Shown: positions 33,337 through 42,496, numbered from the stretch's first letter. The stretch is 64,000 nucleotides of DNA from JAGWBF01 sp963663025 (GCA_963663025.1 OY760073.1:2232001-2296000), one strand, 5' to 3'. A program made the numbers and translations. Notes: generated by a model from the sequence alone, not told the origin.

Positions 33337-34776
33337 GTGAAGAAGAATTCCGGTTCTCTTCAACCTCGGACTGCCGGCGACCGTCCCAGGGAAGAGTGCG
33401 GCGTCGTAGGGGTATACTCCCCGGGTCGCGATGCCGGGCGTGTCGCCTTTTTCGGCCTCTTTGCCCTTCAGCACCGCGGCCAGGAGAGCGCGGGGATCGC
33501 CGCCACCGACGGCTCCTCCATCCGGGTGCACACCGACATGGGGCTAGTGACCCAGGTCTTCCGCGAGGAAGAGCTGCGCCCCCTGCAGGGAACGATGGCC
33601 ATAGGCCATACCCGCTACTCCACCACCGGCTCCAGTCAGGAGTGCAACGCCCAACCCTTCCTCGTCGAGGGCGTTCACGGCCAGCTAGCCCTGGGCCACA
33701 ACGGCAACGTCGTCAATGCGGCCGATCTGCAGGTCCAGCTCAGGAACGATTGGGGCTGCACTTTCACATCGTCCACCGACTCCGAGGTTATGGCCTACCT
33801 CCTGGTCAATGCGTCCGGGCAGACCTGGGAGGAGCGGGCCGCCTATTTCATGCGAAACGTGCAGGGCGCCTACTCGGTGGTAGTGCTGACCAAGGACGGG
33901 GTGATGGGCATGCGTGACCCAATGGGGGTCAGGCCCCTCTGCATCGGCCGCCTGGACGAAGGCTGGGTGCTCGCCTCGGAGAGCTGCGCCCTCGACCACC
34001 TGGGCGCCACTTACCTCAGGGATGTGGAACCTGGCGAGCTGGTGCTCATTGACGGCAACGGTCTCCAGTCCTACGTATGGCAGGGAGGCAACGGCAAACG
34101 GTCCCTGTGCGTGTTCGAGCTGATCTACTTCGCCCGGCCCGACAGCACCATGGAAGGCAGCCTGGTCTATGCCAGCCGTAACGCTATGGGCGCTCAGCTT
34201 GCCAGGGAGCATCCCGCCGATGCCGACGTCGTCATCGGTGTCCCCGACTCGGCGGGAGCGGCCGCCGTCGGCTACGCCCACGAGTCCAACATCCCCTACG
34301 GCGAGGGGCTGGTGAAGAACCGATACGTGGGACGCACCTTCATCGAGCCGGACCAGAAGCTCCGGGAGCTGGGTGTCTGGGTCAAGTTCAATCCCCTGAT
34401 CGAGGTGATCAAGGGGAAACGCATCGTGGTGGTCGATGACAGCATTGTTCGTGGGACCACCACTCCCCATGTGGTCAGCCTGCTGCGCCGGGCCGGCGCC
34501 GAGGAGGTGCACATGCGGGTGTGCGCCCCGCCGATTCGCCACCCCTGCATCCTTGGCGTGGATATGGCGACCAAAGGTGAGCTGATCGCTTCCCGCAAGA
34601 GTATTGATGAGATACGAAGGTTCATCGGCGCTGACACCCTGGGCTACCTCAGCGTAAAGGGGCTGCTGAAGGTGGTTGGCGGAAGCTCGGGCGGGTTCTG
34701 CGATGCCTGCTTCACCGGCAAGTACCCCATCCCGGTGCAGCTGGAAATGGACAAGCTCATGCTGGAGCACCATTAG
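33337..34776 (+). CDS. purF: Amidophosphoribosyltransferase
   Basis: First committed step of purine synthesis: PRPP plus glutamine gives phosphoribosylamine. With GTG 33337 it has 479 residues. A 20-residue propeptide precedes the catalytic CGVVGVYSP, in which Cys becomes the N-terminal nucleophile. ALQHRGQESAGIA and GHTRYSTTGSS follow in the glutaminase domain; the PRTase domain carries the PRPP loop VVDDSIVRGTTT. CxxxC-type cysteines near the end (RVCAPPIRHPC, GFCDACFTG) match the Fe-S-containing B. subtilis type. An alternative TTG start at 33301 would lie inside the predicted promoter. First gene of purF-purM-purH. Confidence 0.96.
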   Translation: MKKNSGSLQPRTAGDRPREECGVVGVYSPGRDAGRVAFFGLFALQHRGQESAGIAATDGSSIRVHTDMGLVTQVFREEELRPLQGTMAIGHTRYSTTGSSQECNAQPFLVEGVHGQLALGHNGNVVNAADLQVQLRNDWGCTFTSSTDSEVMAYLLVNASGQTWEERAAYFMRNVQGAYSVVVLTKDGVMGMRDPMGVRPLCIGRLDEGWVLASESCALDHLGATYLRDVEPGELVLIDGNGLQSYVWQGGNGKRSLCVFELIYFARPDSTMEGSLVYASRNAMGAQLAREHPADADVVIGVPDSAGAAAVGYAHESNIPYGEGLVKNRYVGRTFIEPDQKLRELGVWVKFNPLIEVIKGKRIVVVDDSIVRGTTTPHVVSLLRRAGAEEVHMRVCAPPIRHPCILGVDMATKGELIASRKSIDEIRRFIGADTLGYLSVKGLLKVVGGSSGGFCDACFTGKYPIPVQLEMDKLMLEHH

Positions 34777-34841
34777 CCGGTTGCTTCCCATCCGTCCCAC
34801 CAAGACGCTGAAGAATCGCATCCTGAGTCCGGGGGCTGACC

Positions 34842-35870
34842 GTGGCTGACAACCCGTACCAGGCAGCGGGAGTGGACACCGACGCCCTGGCCAGCATCAA
34901 GGACCGAATTGCCGGATTTGCCCGCCTGACCCACGGCCCCGAGGTGCTGGGGGGAGCCGGCGGTTTCGCAGGGCTTTTCCAGCTCCAGGGATACGACAAT
35001 CCCATCCTGGTAGCCAGCACCGATGGCGTTGGCACCAAGCTGAAAGTGGCTTCCCTCCTGGGCCACTACGAGTCCTTGGGCATCGACCTGGTCAACCTGA
35101 ACATCGACGATGTGCTCACCCAGGGCGCCAAGCCCCTCTTCTTCCTGGACTACGTAGCAACCAGCGACAAGGGGCTGGACTGGATCGACACCCTGGTGCG
35201 GGGAATGACGTGGGCCTGTAGGGAGGCCGGCTGCGCTCTGATCGGCGGCGAGACCGCCCAGATGCCCGGGGTGTATGCCGAGGGGGACTTCGACCTGGCG
35301 GGCTTCATAGTGGGTGTCGTGGAGGAGAAGCAGAGGCTCGACCCCTCCACTGTGGAAGCCGGAGATGTCCTGATAGGAGTGCCTTCCAGCGGTCTCCACA
35401 CCAACGGCTTCTCCCTGGTCCGCAAGGTGTTCGACATCGACGACAACCCCAACGTCTTGTATGAACACCACCAGGAGTTGGGCCACTCCCTGGGAGAGGA
35501 GCTCCTGACACCCCACCGCTCATACTACCCAGCCCTGTCGCCAGCGCTGGGCAGCATTAAGGCTATGGCCCACATAAGCGGCGGAGGCCTCCTGGAGAAT
35601 ATGCCCCGATCTATGCCTCCGGGGTTGGCCGCCCGGTTCGATACAGGGAGCTGGCAGGTACCGCCTATCTTCACGATGGTGCAGCGGCGGGGGGAGATAG
35701 ACCCTGTCGAGATGTACCGGGTGTTCAACATGGGCTTGGGCATGGTCATGGTGTGTCCCCAAGACCGGGTGGAGGCTGTGCTGACCGAGGTGCCCGACGC
35801 AGCCGTGGTAGGCGAGGTGGTGGTGCAGTCCGGCGATGATGGGGTTATACTGGGTTCCCTGCCTCACTAG
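34842..35870 (+). CDS. purM: Phosphoribosylformylglycinamidine cyclo-ligase (AIR synthetase)
   Basis: A 342-residue PurM that closes the imidazole ring of AIR using ATP. Starts at GTG 34842, giving ADNPYQAAGVD, the usual N-terminus. Conserved blocks: LVASTDGVGTKLKVA, CALIGGETAQMPGVY and GLHTNGFSLVRKVF. It lies 65 bases after purF and 30 bases before purH, all on the same strand, so one purine operon is likely; purN and purD are not in the window. Confidence 0.97.
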   Translation: MADNPYQAAGVDTDALASIKDRIAGFARLTHGPEVLGGAGGFAGLFQLQGYDNPILVASTDGVGTKLKVASLLGHYESLGIDLVNLNIDDVLTQGAKPLFFLDYVATSDKGLDWIDTLVRGMTWACREAGCALIGGETAQMPGVYAEGDFDLAGFIVGVVEEKQRLDPSTVEAGDVLIGVPSSGLHTNGFSLVRKVFDIDDNPNVLYEHHQELGHSLGEELLTPHRSYYPALSPALGSIKAMAHISGGGLLENMPRSMPPGLAARFDTGSWQVPPIFTMVQRRGEIDPVEMYRVFNMGLGMVMVCPQDRVEAVLTEVPDAAVVGEVVVQSGDDGVILGSLPH

Positions 35871-35900
35871 CTATATGCCATATCTCCTGGAGGGAGTCCC

Positions 35901-37448
35901 TTGCGAGCCATCATCAGCATCTTCGACAAGAGCGGAATCGTAGAGTTTGCCCGCCACCTGGCGGAAGCCGGTGTCGAGCTGATCAGCACCGGGGGCACAT
36001 ACAAGGCTTTGGCCGAGGATGGCGGCCTGCCCGTACAGCAGGTCTCCGATGTCACCGGATTTCCCGAGATACTGGATGGTCGGGTGAAGACCCTGCACCC
36101 CCGCATCCATGGGGGCCTGCTGGCCCGGCGGGATGCTCCGGACCACATGACAGAGCTGCAAAACCAGGGCATACAACCCATCGATCTTGTTGTATCTAAC
36201 CTATACCCATTCGTAGATACGGTGAGTAAGCCGGGCGTGGGACTGGACGAAGCCCTGGAGAACATCGATATCGGCGGGCCCAGCATGATCAGGGCGGGAG
36301 CCAAGAACTTCCCGTCGGTGGCGGTGGTCGTTGATCCCGCCGACTACCCGTGGGTCGCCGAACGCATAGCCGGGGGCGGGCTGAGCCTGGAGGAGCGACA
36401 GGGCCTGGCGTTTAAGGCATTCCAGCACGTTTCCACCTACGACACCGCCGTCGCCGCATACTTGGGCGCCAGGACGGATAGCAAAGATGGGGCTGGCGAC
36501 GGAGAGATGCCCCAGGTGCTGGATCTGTCCTACCGGAAGCACCTGGACTTGCGCTACGGGGAAAACCCTCACCAGAAGGCCGCCTTGTACGTGCCATGCG
36601 AGGGCGGCGGCGGCCTGGCCAGGGCAAAGCAGGTCCATGGGCGGGAGCTGTCCTTCAACAACCTGCTGGATGCCGATGCAGCCTGGCGGACCGCCACCGA
36701 TTTCGATGGCGTCGCCGTCGCCATTATCAAGCACACCAACCCCTGCGGTCTTGCTGTCTCCTCCGACCAAGTGGAGGCCTACCAGCGGGCCCTTGCCGGA
36801 GACCCGGTGTCGGCCTTCGGAGGAATCGTGGGGTTCAACTCCGTCGTCACCGCCGCCACGGCTAGGGAGATGAGCAGCGTCTTCTACGAGGTGGTGGTGG
36901 CCCCCGGCTACGAGGATGAAGCCCTAGAGGAGCTGAAGAAGAAGCGAAACCTGCGGATACTGGTAGCTGAGCCAGCTAAGGATGAGGGCGACAACTACGA
37001 CCTGAGGCCCCTGTCGGGAGGGCTCCTGGCCCAGTCCCAGGATATGCTGGCCGAGGATGCTTCATCGTGGAAAGTGGTCACCCAGCGAAAGCCCGATGAC
37101 CGCGAGATGTCCGACCTGGCTTTCGCCTGGAAGGTAGCCAAGCACATCAAGTCCAACGCCATCGTCCTGGTGAAGGACCGTGCCTTGGTTGGCATGGGGG
37201 CGGGCCAGCCCAACCGGCTCAACAGCGTTCACCTGGCTGTCCGGGCGGCTGGGGATACAGCCCCGGGAAGCGTCCTGGCGTCCGACGCCTTCTTCCCCTT
37301 TCCCGATGGCGTGGAGCTGGCGGCCGAGGGCGGGGCGACAGCCGTCGTCCAGCCGGGAGGGTCCATCCGGGACGATGAAGTAGTAGCGGCCGCCGACAGA
37401 GCCAACTTGGCCATGGTGTTCACAGGCGTGCGCCACTTCAAGCACTGA
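35901..37448 (+). CDS. purH: Bifunctional AICAR formyltransferase/IMP cyclohydrolase
   Basis: A 515-residue enzyme for the last two steps to IMP. The N-terminal cyclohydrolase has ISIFDKSGIVEFA, ISTGGTYKAL and VKTLHPRIHGGLL. The C-terminal transformylase carries DLRYGENPHQKA, IKHTNPCGLAVS and SDAFFPFPDGVELA. The start is TTG 35901 behind GGAGGGAG. Third gene of the purine cluster; a small hairpin spans the stop codon. Confidence 0.97.
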   Translation: MRAIISIFDKSGIVEFARHLAEAGVELISTGGTYKALAEDGGLPVQQVSDVTGFPEILDGRVKTLHPRIHGGLLARRDAPDHMTELQNQGIQPIDLVVSNLYPFVDTVSKPGVGLDEALENIDIGGPSMIRAGAKNFPSVAVVVDPADYPWVAERIAGGGLSLEERQGLAFKAFQHVSTYDTAVAAYLGARTDSKDGAGDGEMPQVLDLSYRKHLDLRYGENPHQKAALYVPCEGGGGLARAKQVHGRELSFNNLLDADAAWRTATDFDGVAVAIIKHTNPCGLAVSSDQVEAYQRALAGDPVSAFGGIVGFNSVVTAATAREMSSVFYEVVVAPGYEDEALEELKKKRNLRILVAEPAKDEGDNYDLRPLSGGLLAQSQDMLAEDASSWKVVTQRKPDDREMSDLAFAWKVAKHIKSNAIVLVKDRALVGMGAGQPNRLNSVHLAVRAAGDTAPGSVLASDAFFPFPDGVELAAEGGATAVVQPGGSIRDDEVVAAADRANLAMVFTGVRHFKH

Positions 37449-37522
37449 TTCTTGCTTGACACCGAGTTGTCGCAACAAATAGGGTTAGTCGGAGCCAGGA
37501 AGCCAGTGGGGGGAGCGGGTAT

Positions 37523-38248
37523 ATGGCAGACACCGTAGATTTCGTTATACCGGTCTATAACGAAGAGCATGATCTGCCACGCAGCATCGATATCCTCAGC
37601 AAGTACCTGCGGGAGAACCTGCTCCAGAACCCCTGGCAGATAATCATTGCCGACAACGGCTCCACGGACAACACCCGCGCCGTCGCCGACATGCTGGCCA
37701 CCCGCCACACCAGCGTTGTCAGCGTACACATTCCCCAGAAGGGCAGGGGTCGCGCCCTGCGCCAGGTGTGGATGGAGAGCAGCGCCGACATCCTCAGCTA
37801 CATGGACGTTGACCTGTCCACAGACCTGTCCCACATCCCACAGCTAGTCGGGGCCATCGAAGAGGGAGCGGACCTCGCCATAGGCAGCCGGCTTTCCAAG
37901 AACTCCAGGGTCACCCGCTCCCTCAAGCGGGAGTTCATATCCCGCTCCTACAGCGCCCTGATCAGGATGATGTTCTTCACCCCCTTCCGGGATGCCCAAT
38001 GCGGCTTTAAGGCCGTCACCCGCAGGGCCGCCCAAGCCATTATCCCCCAGGTCCAGAACAACAACTGGTTCTTCGACACCGAGATGCTGATAATCGCCGC
38101 CAAGAATGGGTACCGAATAAGGGAGATTCCCGTGAAATGGGATGATGACCCCGATTCCCGTGTGCGAGTGATTGCCACAGCCTGGGAAGACATCAAGGGC
38201 CTTATGAGGCTCAGGTTCAAGGGTGTGCCCCGGCCAACCTCCTCTTAG
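37523..38248 (+). CDS. Family 2 glycosyltransferase (dolichyl/polyprenyl-P-mannose synthase-like)
   Basis: A 241-residue soluble GT-A enzyme. VDFVIPVYNEEHDLPRSI and IIIADNGSTDNT form the nucleotide-sugar site. The DxD motif is in YMDVDLSTDL. DAQCGFKAVTRRAA followed by WFFDTEMLIIAAKNGYRIREIPVKW matches the DPM1/polyprenyl-phosphate glycosyltransferase type. There are no membrane spans, so it probably acts at the inner face of the membrane. GGGGGAG precedes ATG. Acceptor and sugar are inferred. Confidence 0.9.
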   Translation: MADTVDFVIPVYNEEHDLPRSIDILSKYLRENLLQNPWQIIIADNGSTDNTRAVADMLATRHTSVVSVHIPQKGRGRALRQVWMESSADILSYMDVDLSTDLSHIPQLVGAIEEGADLAIGSRLSKNSRVTRSLKREFISRSYSALIRMMFFTPFRDAQCGFKAVTRRAAQAIIPQVQNNNWFFDTEMLIIAAKNGYRIREIPVKWDDDPDSRVRVIATAWEDIKGLMRLRFKGVPRPTSS

Positions 38249-38369
38249 ATCCCCAACCTCCAGGGCTAGAGATCTGTACAAGTACCTGCGCACCTTCTCC
38301 CGCCGTGTCCGGCAACCTCCTAAGGTGTATACTGCCAGCACTTTTACTCATCACCCAGGAGGAGCTGCC

Positions 38370-39335
38370 ATGAAGGTCAGCCGCATTCACGAACAGGGTC
38401 CACCGGAGGTATTGAAGTACGAAGATAGCCCCGAGCCTTCGCCCGGCGAAGGGGAAGTCCTGGTGAGGGTAGAGGCCATAGGCGTCAACTTCACCGACGT
38501 CAACAGCCGGTCGGGGGCCAGCCCCGTTCCCGCCCTGCCGGCAGTCCTGGGCCGCGAAGCTGGAGGGGTGGTTTCAGCCCTGGGCAGCGGGGTGAGCGGG
38601 TTGCAGGTAGGGGATGCCGTTGGGTGGTGCGGGGTTACCGGTTCCTATGCCGAGCAGGTGGCTGTGCCTGCCAGCGCCCTGGTCAAGCTGCCCCAGGGAA
38701 TAGACACCAAAACAGCAGCGGCAGCCCTCCTCCAGGGCATGACGGCCCACTACCTGGCCTTCAGCATCTGCTCCCTGGAGTCTGGAGACGCGGCGCTGGT
38801 GCACGCGGGAGCTGGAGGCACCGGCCTCCTCCTGATACAGATGGCCAAGCGCACGGGGGCCACCGTCTATACAACCGTCTCCACCGAGGAGAAGGCCGCC
38901 TTGGCCAAGGAAGCAGGGGCGGACGTGGTGATCAACTACACCACGGAGAACTTCGCTGACCGGGTTATGGAAGGCACCGGCGGCAAGGGAGCCAAAGCTG
39001 TATTCGATGCTGTTGGGAAGACCACCATTGACGGGAGCTTGGCATCCCTGTCCCGCCGGGGCTACCTGGCGCTGTACGGACAAGCCAGCGGCCCCGTCCC
39101 CCCTGTGAGCCGGGCCAGCATCCGCAGCTCCTCCTACCTGACGTGTCCCACCTTGGGTGACTACACCGCCACCCGGGAAGAGCTGGAGTGGCGCTCCTCC
39201 GAGGTGCTGGGATGGGTGGCCAGCGGCCAGCTTAAGCTGCGCATCGGGGGCACCTTCGGCCTGTCCGAAGCCCACGAGGCCCACCGACAGCTCCAGGGCA
39301 GGGAGTCCACGGGGAAGCTGGTGCTGGTCCCCTAG
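38370..39335 (+). CDS. Quinone oxidoreductase-like zinc-independent MDR
   Basis: A 321-residue medium-chain reductase. ATG 38370 sits behind AGGAGGAG; the longer frame is ignored. ALPAVLGREAGGVVSALGSGVSGLQVGDAV begins the catalytic domain and the Rossmann loop is VHAGAGGTGLLLIQMAKRTGA. The zinc-binding cysteines of alcohol dehydrogenases are absent, as in NADPH:quinone reductases. It probably reduces quinones or enones. Six bases before the HAD gene, hence likely cotranscribed. Confidence 0.92.
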   Translation: MKVSRIHEQGPPEVLKYEDSPEPSPGEGEVLVRVEAIGVNFTDVNSRSGASPVPALPAVLGREAGGVVSALGSGVSGLQVGDAVGWCGVTGSYAEQVAVPASALVKLPQGIDTKTAAAALLQGMTAHYLAFSICSLESGDAALVHAGAGGTGLLLIQMAKRTGATVYTTVSTEEKAALAKEAGADVVINYTTENFADRVMEGTGGKGAKAVFDAVGKTTIDGSLASLSRRGYLALYGQASGPVPPVSRASIRSSSYLTCPTLGDYTATREELEWRSSEVLGWVASGQLKLRIGGTFGLSEAHEAHRQLQGRESTGKLVLVP

Positions 39336-39340
39336 CATCC

Positions 39341-39988
39341 ATGAAGGCGGTCATATTCGATATGGATGGCGTCCTGGTGGACAGCGAACCCATCCATGCG
39401 GCGGTGTTCGACGGTATCCTGGCCGATGAGGGCTTTGACTATCCGGCGGAAGATGTGCTGGAAGAAGGGCTGGGGAGGACCTTTCCATCCCAGATGGGGG
39501 AGTTGATTGACCGCCTAGGCTTGGACAAGCCCTTGGGGCACTACGCCTCCCTGTTTGAGGAAGGCATACTTCGGCGCTTGTCGGAAGAAGCTGTGCCCGC
39601 CCCGGGAGCGGCCCGCCTGCTGGATGACCTGAAGCATCAAGGCTACAAGCTGGGGCTGGCTTCGTCCTCTGCAAGCGGGATTGTGCATGGCACACTGGCG
39701 ATACTGGGCTTCCAGGACCTGTTCGAGGTCATAGTGTCGGGGGACATGGCGGCGGCCAGCAAACCTGCCCCGGACATCTTTCTCCTGGCGGCCGTAAGGC
39801 TGGGTGTTCAGCCCGGGGAGTGTCTTGTGGTCGAAGACTCTCCCCGGGGAGTGGAGGGCGCCAAGAGAGCGGGGATGTTCGTGGTTGCGGTGCGCACCGA
39901 CCCGGTGCCCGAGGCCGAGCTGGCGGGCGCGAATCGGGTGATAAGCTCTCTCGACGAGTTCCCCTGGCAGGCGCTGGAGGCCGGCTAG
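39341..39988 (+). CDS. HAD hydrolase (phosphoglucomutase/phosphatase-like)
   Basis: A 215-residue HAD enzyme with motif I FDMDGVLVDSEP (nucleophile Asp and acid Asp), a helical cap, motif II LASSSASG, the lysine in AASKPAPDIFLLAA and motif IV VVEDSPRGVEGA. This is the beta-phosphoglucomutase / sugar-phosphatase subgroup. Convergent with the selenoprotein gene and overlapping it by 4 bases. Confidence 0.93.
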   Translation: MKAVIFDMDGVLVDSEPIHAAVFDGILADEGFDYPAEDVLEEGLGRTFPSQMGELIDRLGLDKPLGHYASLFEEGILRRLSEEAVPAPGAARLLDDLKHQGYKLGLASSSASGIVHGTLAILGFQDLFEVIVSGDMAAASKPAPDIFLLAAVRLGVQPGECLVVEDSPRGVEGAKRAGMFVVAVRTDPVPEAELAGANRVISSLDEFPWQALEAG

Positions 39989-40785
39989 CGGGTGTAGGCT
40001 GGCAGGTAGCCCGGGCGGTAGTCCAGGTCTTCCCATGAATGGTCGTCGGGGTCCCACACATAGGCCAGTTGAACGATCTCGCCCGGCTTGGTCATGGCTT
40101 CCATCGCACCGAAGGCATCCTTCAGAATGGAGCGCTGAAGCTCGGGCTGGTTGGGCTTGCCTGTCTGGTGCCCCAGGGGGAAGTTGACGAACACCGAACG
40201 GGGAGGCTTCACCGCCTGTGTGATATCCAGCGCCGACGTCATGGACAGAGTTGGAATTCCTGCTTCCTCAACACCCCTGGCGATCAGCCCCACGGACTGA
40301 TGGCACACCGGTCAAGCAGGCACCAGGAACAGCACCTCAACCTTGTGCTGCAGCATCTGCTCGACCACCATGGGGACGACTTCGTTGCGCACCCGTCGGG
40401 CTGAGTAGATGCCCCCCATCAGCGAATAGGCCGGGTCCGCCAGCTCCCCGATGGCGCCGTCGGCCTCCATCTCTCGCAGCCGCTCCAGGGGAAACACGCA
40501 GTTGGGATCGATGCCGGCGTCGTGGGTCAGGTAGCCGAAGTGGGACACCCGCAGCCGGGCGTAGTCCACGTCCTTCGGTATCTCATAGCAGGAAGTGTCG
40601 TCCTTGTAGTGGAAGGGGGCCTGGTCCTTCAGGTGAATACCGCCCGTGGATAGGAGGGCCACCTTGCTCTCAGCTACAGGGGAACCCAGGGGTGTCCAGG
40701 GAGCATCTTCGTTGGCCACCCACCGGTAGGGCAGGTAGCTGGCGTACATCTCCCGGGTGCGGGGTATGTAGTCGATGGGGGCCAT
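39985..40785 (-). CDS. GrdB-like reductase family protein with in-frame UGA (probable selenoprotein)
   Basis: Two open frames in the same phase, separated by one TGA (40314-40312), read as one 266-residue protein. Upstream part: PIDYIPRTREMYASYLPYRW to KVEVLFLVPA. Downstream part: PVCHQSVGLIARGVEEAGIPTLSM. Reading UGA as selenocysteine (residue 158) gives VPA-U-PVCHQ, a UxxC redox motif at the position where, from memory, relatives of the glycine/sarcosine/betaine reductase selenoprotein B family have Cys or Sec. An 8-bp hairpin follows the UGA at SECIS distance. ATG 40785 has GGGAAG upstream. It starts 16 bases after the TPP enzyme gene. The alternative is a nonsense mutation, but the sequence on both sides looks fully conserved. 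Confidence 0.75.
40283..40301 (-). promoter_or_regulatory. Bacterial SECIS-like hairpin after the UGA
   Basis: On the mRNA AUCAGUCC pairs with GGGCUGAU (8 bp, one G-U) around a GUG triloop. The apical loop begins 18 nt after the UGA and its first base is G. This fits the published bacterial SECIS rules: loop of 3-14 nt, G in the first two positions, 16-37 nt from UGA. It overlaps coding sequence, as in formate dehydrogenase genes. Confidence 0.55.
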
Positions 40786-40801
40786 GCGAGCTTCCCTTCT
40801 C

Positions 40802-42496
40802 CTACTGCTGGGGCTGCTTCATCACATCGCCCAGGCGGGCCGGGCGGGGCATTTCATCGGGGTCAACGGGCACTTCGATGATGCTGGGGACGCTTGCGTT
40901 CATCGCCTCCCTGAAGGCGTCTCCTATCTGGTCGGGGTCTTCAACCCTGATGCCCAGGGCGCCGAAGGAGCGGGCGTACTGCTCAAAGTCGGGGCTTCCC
41001 ACGTCGGCCCCAACGTAACGCTCGTTGAAGGCGTACTTCTGGTAGGCCTTCTCCGACCCCCAGCAGCCGTTGTTCATAATCACCGTGATCACGTTCAGGC
41101 CGTAGCGCACCGCCGTCTCCATCTCCTGGGCGTTGAACAGGAACCCTCCGTCCCCGTTCATGTTGACCACCGTGCGATCCGGCAGGGCGAACTTTGCGCC
41201 CAAAGCCTCGGGGAATCCGAAGCCGAGTCCCCCCAGGTCCAGGGAGATGAGCAGGCTGCGGGGGTTGTCGAACACCAGCCTGTCCTGCCCGAAGGCGGGG
41301 GTCAGCCCGGCATCGAGGGAGACGATGGCGTCGGTGGGGATGACCTTGCGAAGCTCATGGTAGGCGCGCTGGGGCTTGAGGGGCATGGTGCCCAGTGATC
41401 CTTCAGAGTCCAGGCGCTCCCAGCGGCGTCGGGAAAGCTCCCTGACCTCCTCCAGCCATTCGCCCCGGATGGGCGCTTCCGCTGCCCGTAGGGACCGGAG
41501 CAGTTGGGTGGCCACGCCCTTGGCGTCTCCCTGGATGCCCACGGCCACAGGATAGTTCCTGCCGATCTCATTAGCATCGATGTCCACCTGAACTATCCGG
41601 GTCTCCGGCTGAATGTAACGATCGTCGTAGAAGGTGGTGCTGTGGGACAGGCGGGTGCCCAGCGCCAGCAATACATCGGCCTTGCGCACCGCCTCGGCGG
41701 CTTCCGGCGCTCCCAAGCGTCCTATGTGTCCCAGAAACTGTGGGTGGTTATTAGGAACGGCATCTGCCCGACCATAGGAGGTGACCAGGGCGGCGCCGGT
41801 AATCTCCGCCAGCTCGACAGCTTCCCGGGAGGCCAAGCTCCAGTCCACGCCGCCGCCGGCCATGATTACGGGACGCAGGCCGGAACGGAGCGCCTGAACT
41901 GCCCGCTCAACAAGCTCCTCGTCCCCCTGCACCCGGCTTTGGCCGACGCGGTAGCACTCAGGGTCGAAGGCCGTAGTTTCGATCTCGGTGGCCACCATGA
42001 TGTCCCTGGGAAGGTCCACCAGCACAGGCCCCATCTTACCCGATGTGGCTACTCGAAAGGCGTGCTGCAGAAGCTCCGGGATGCGCTCGGGCACGGTCAC
42101 CTGGAAGGCCGCCTTGGTGATGGGTCGAAACAGGGACACCTGGTCGAACTCCTGGGTGGAGTCGCGGTGCTGGTGCTCCCTGGAGGGGGACGGGGCCAGG
42201 ATAACCATGGGCGAATGGGCTACGTAGGCCGCCGCTACACCATAGGTCAGGTTGATAACCCCGGGTCCATTGGTGACAAGGCAGACCGAGGGCCGGCCGG
42301 TGACGCGGGCATAGCCGTCAGCCATGAGAGCTGCTGCTTGCTCATGGCGGACACCGACGAACTGGATGTCGGTCCGGTCATACATGGCATCCAGGATATC
42401 CAGGAAAGCGGCGCCCACTATGCCGAACACATGGCGCACATCTTCCCGCCTCAGGGCTTCCACCACGGCACGGCCGACGCTGGTTGTAGGAGACAT
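40802..42496 (-). CDS. Thiamine-pyrophosphate enzyme, acetolactate synthase-like
   Basis: A 564-residue TPP enzyme started at ATG 42496 after AAGGACC; a longer frame is ignored. Cofactor-activating Glu lies in GVRHEQAAALMADGYAR, and NGPGVINLTYGVAAAY is the family block. The TPP/Mg motif is GDGGFLFNAQEMETAVRYG ending in NN. It is acetolactate synthase-sized, but no small regulatory subunit gene is near and its partner is a GrdB-like reductase. It may therefore be a catabolic 2-oxoacid or sulfoacetaldehyde-type enzyme rather than an isoleucine/valine biosynthesis enzyme. First gene of a two-gene unit. Confidence 0.87.
   Translation of the reverse strand: MSPTTSVGRAVVEALRREDVRHVFGIVGAAFLDILDAMYDRTDIQFVGVRHEQAAALMADGYARVTGRPSVCLVTNGPGVINLTYGVAAAYVAHSPMVILAPSPSREHQHRDSTQEFDQVSLFRPITKAAFQVTVPERIPELLQHAFRVATSGKMGPVLVDLPRDIMVATEIETTAFDPECYRVGQSRVQGDEELVERAVQALRSGLRPVIMAGGGVDWSLASREAVELAEITGAALVTSYGRADAVPNNHPQFLGHIGRLGAPEAAEAVRKADVLLALGTRLSHSTTFYDDRYIQPETRIVQVDIDANEIGRNYPVAVGIQGDAKGVATQLLRSLRAAEAPIRGEWLEEVRELSRRRWERLDSEGSLGTMPLKPQRAYHELRKVIPTDAIVSLDAGLTPAFGQDRLVFDNPRSLLISLDLGGLGFGFPEALGAKFALPDRTVVNMNGDGGFLFNAQEMETAVRYGLNVITVIMNNGCWGSEKAYQKYAFNERYVGADVGSPDFEQYARSFGALGIRVEDPDQIGDAFREAMNASVPSIIEVPVDPDEMPRPARLGDVMKQPQQ

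Noticed and set aside
33685..34821. A 378-codon open frame antisense to purF
   Set aside because: purF is unambiguous; the antisense translation has His/Val-rich shadow composition.
37438..37459. Hairpin TCAAGCA...TGCTTGA across the purH stop as a terminator
   Set aside because: Only a 7-bp A/T-containing stem and no T-tract; not reported as a feature.
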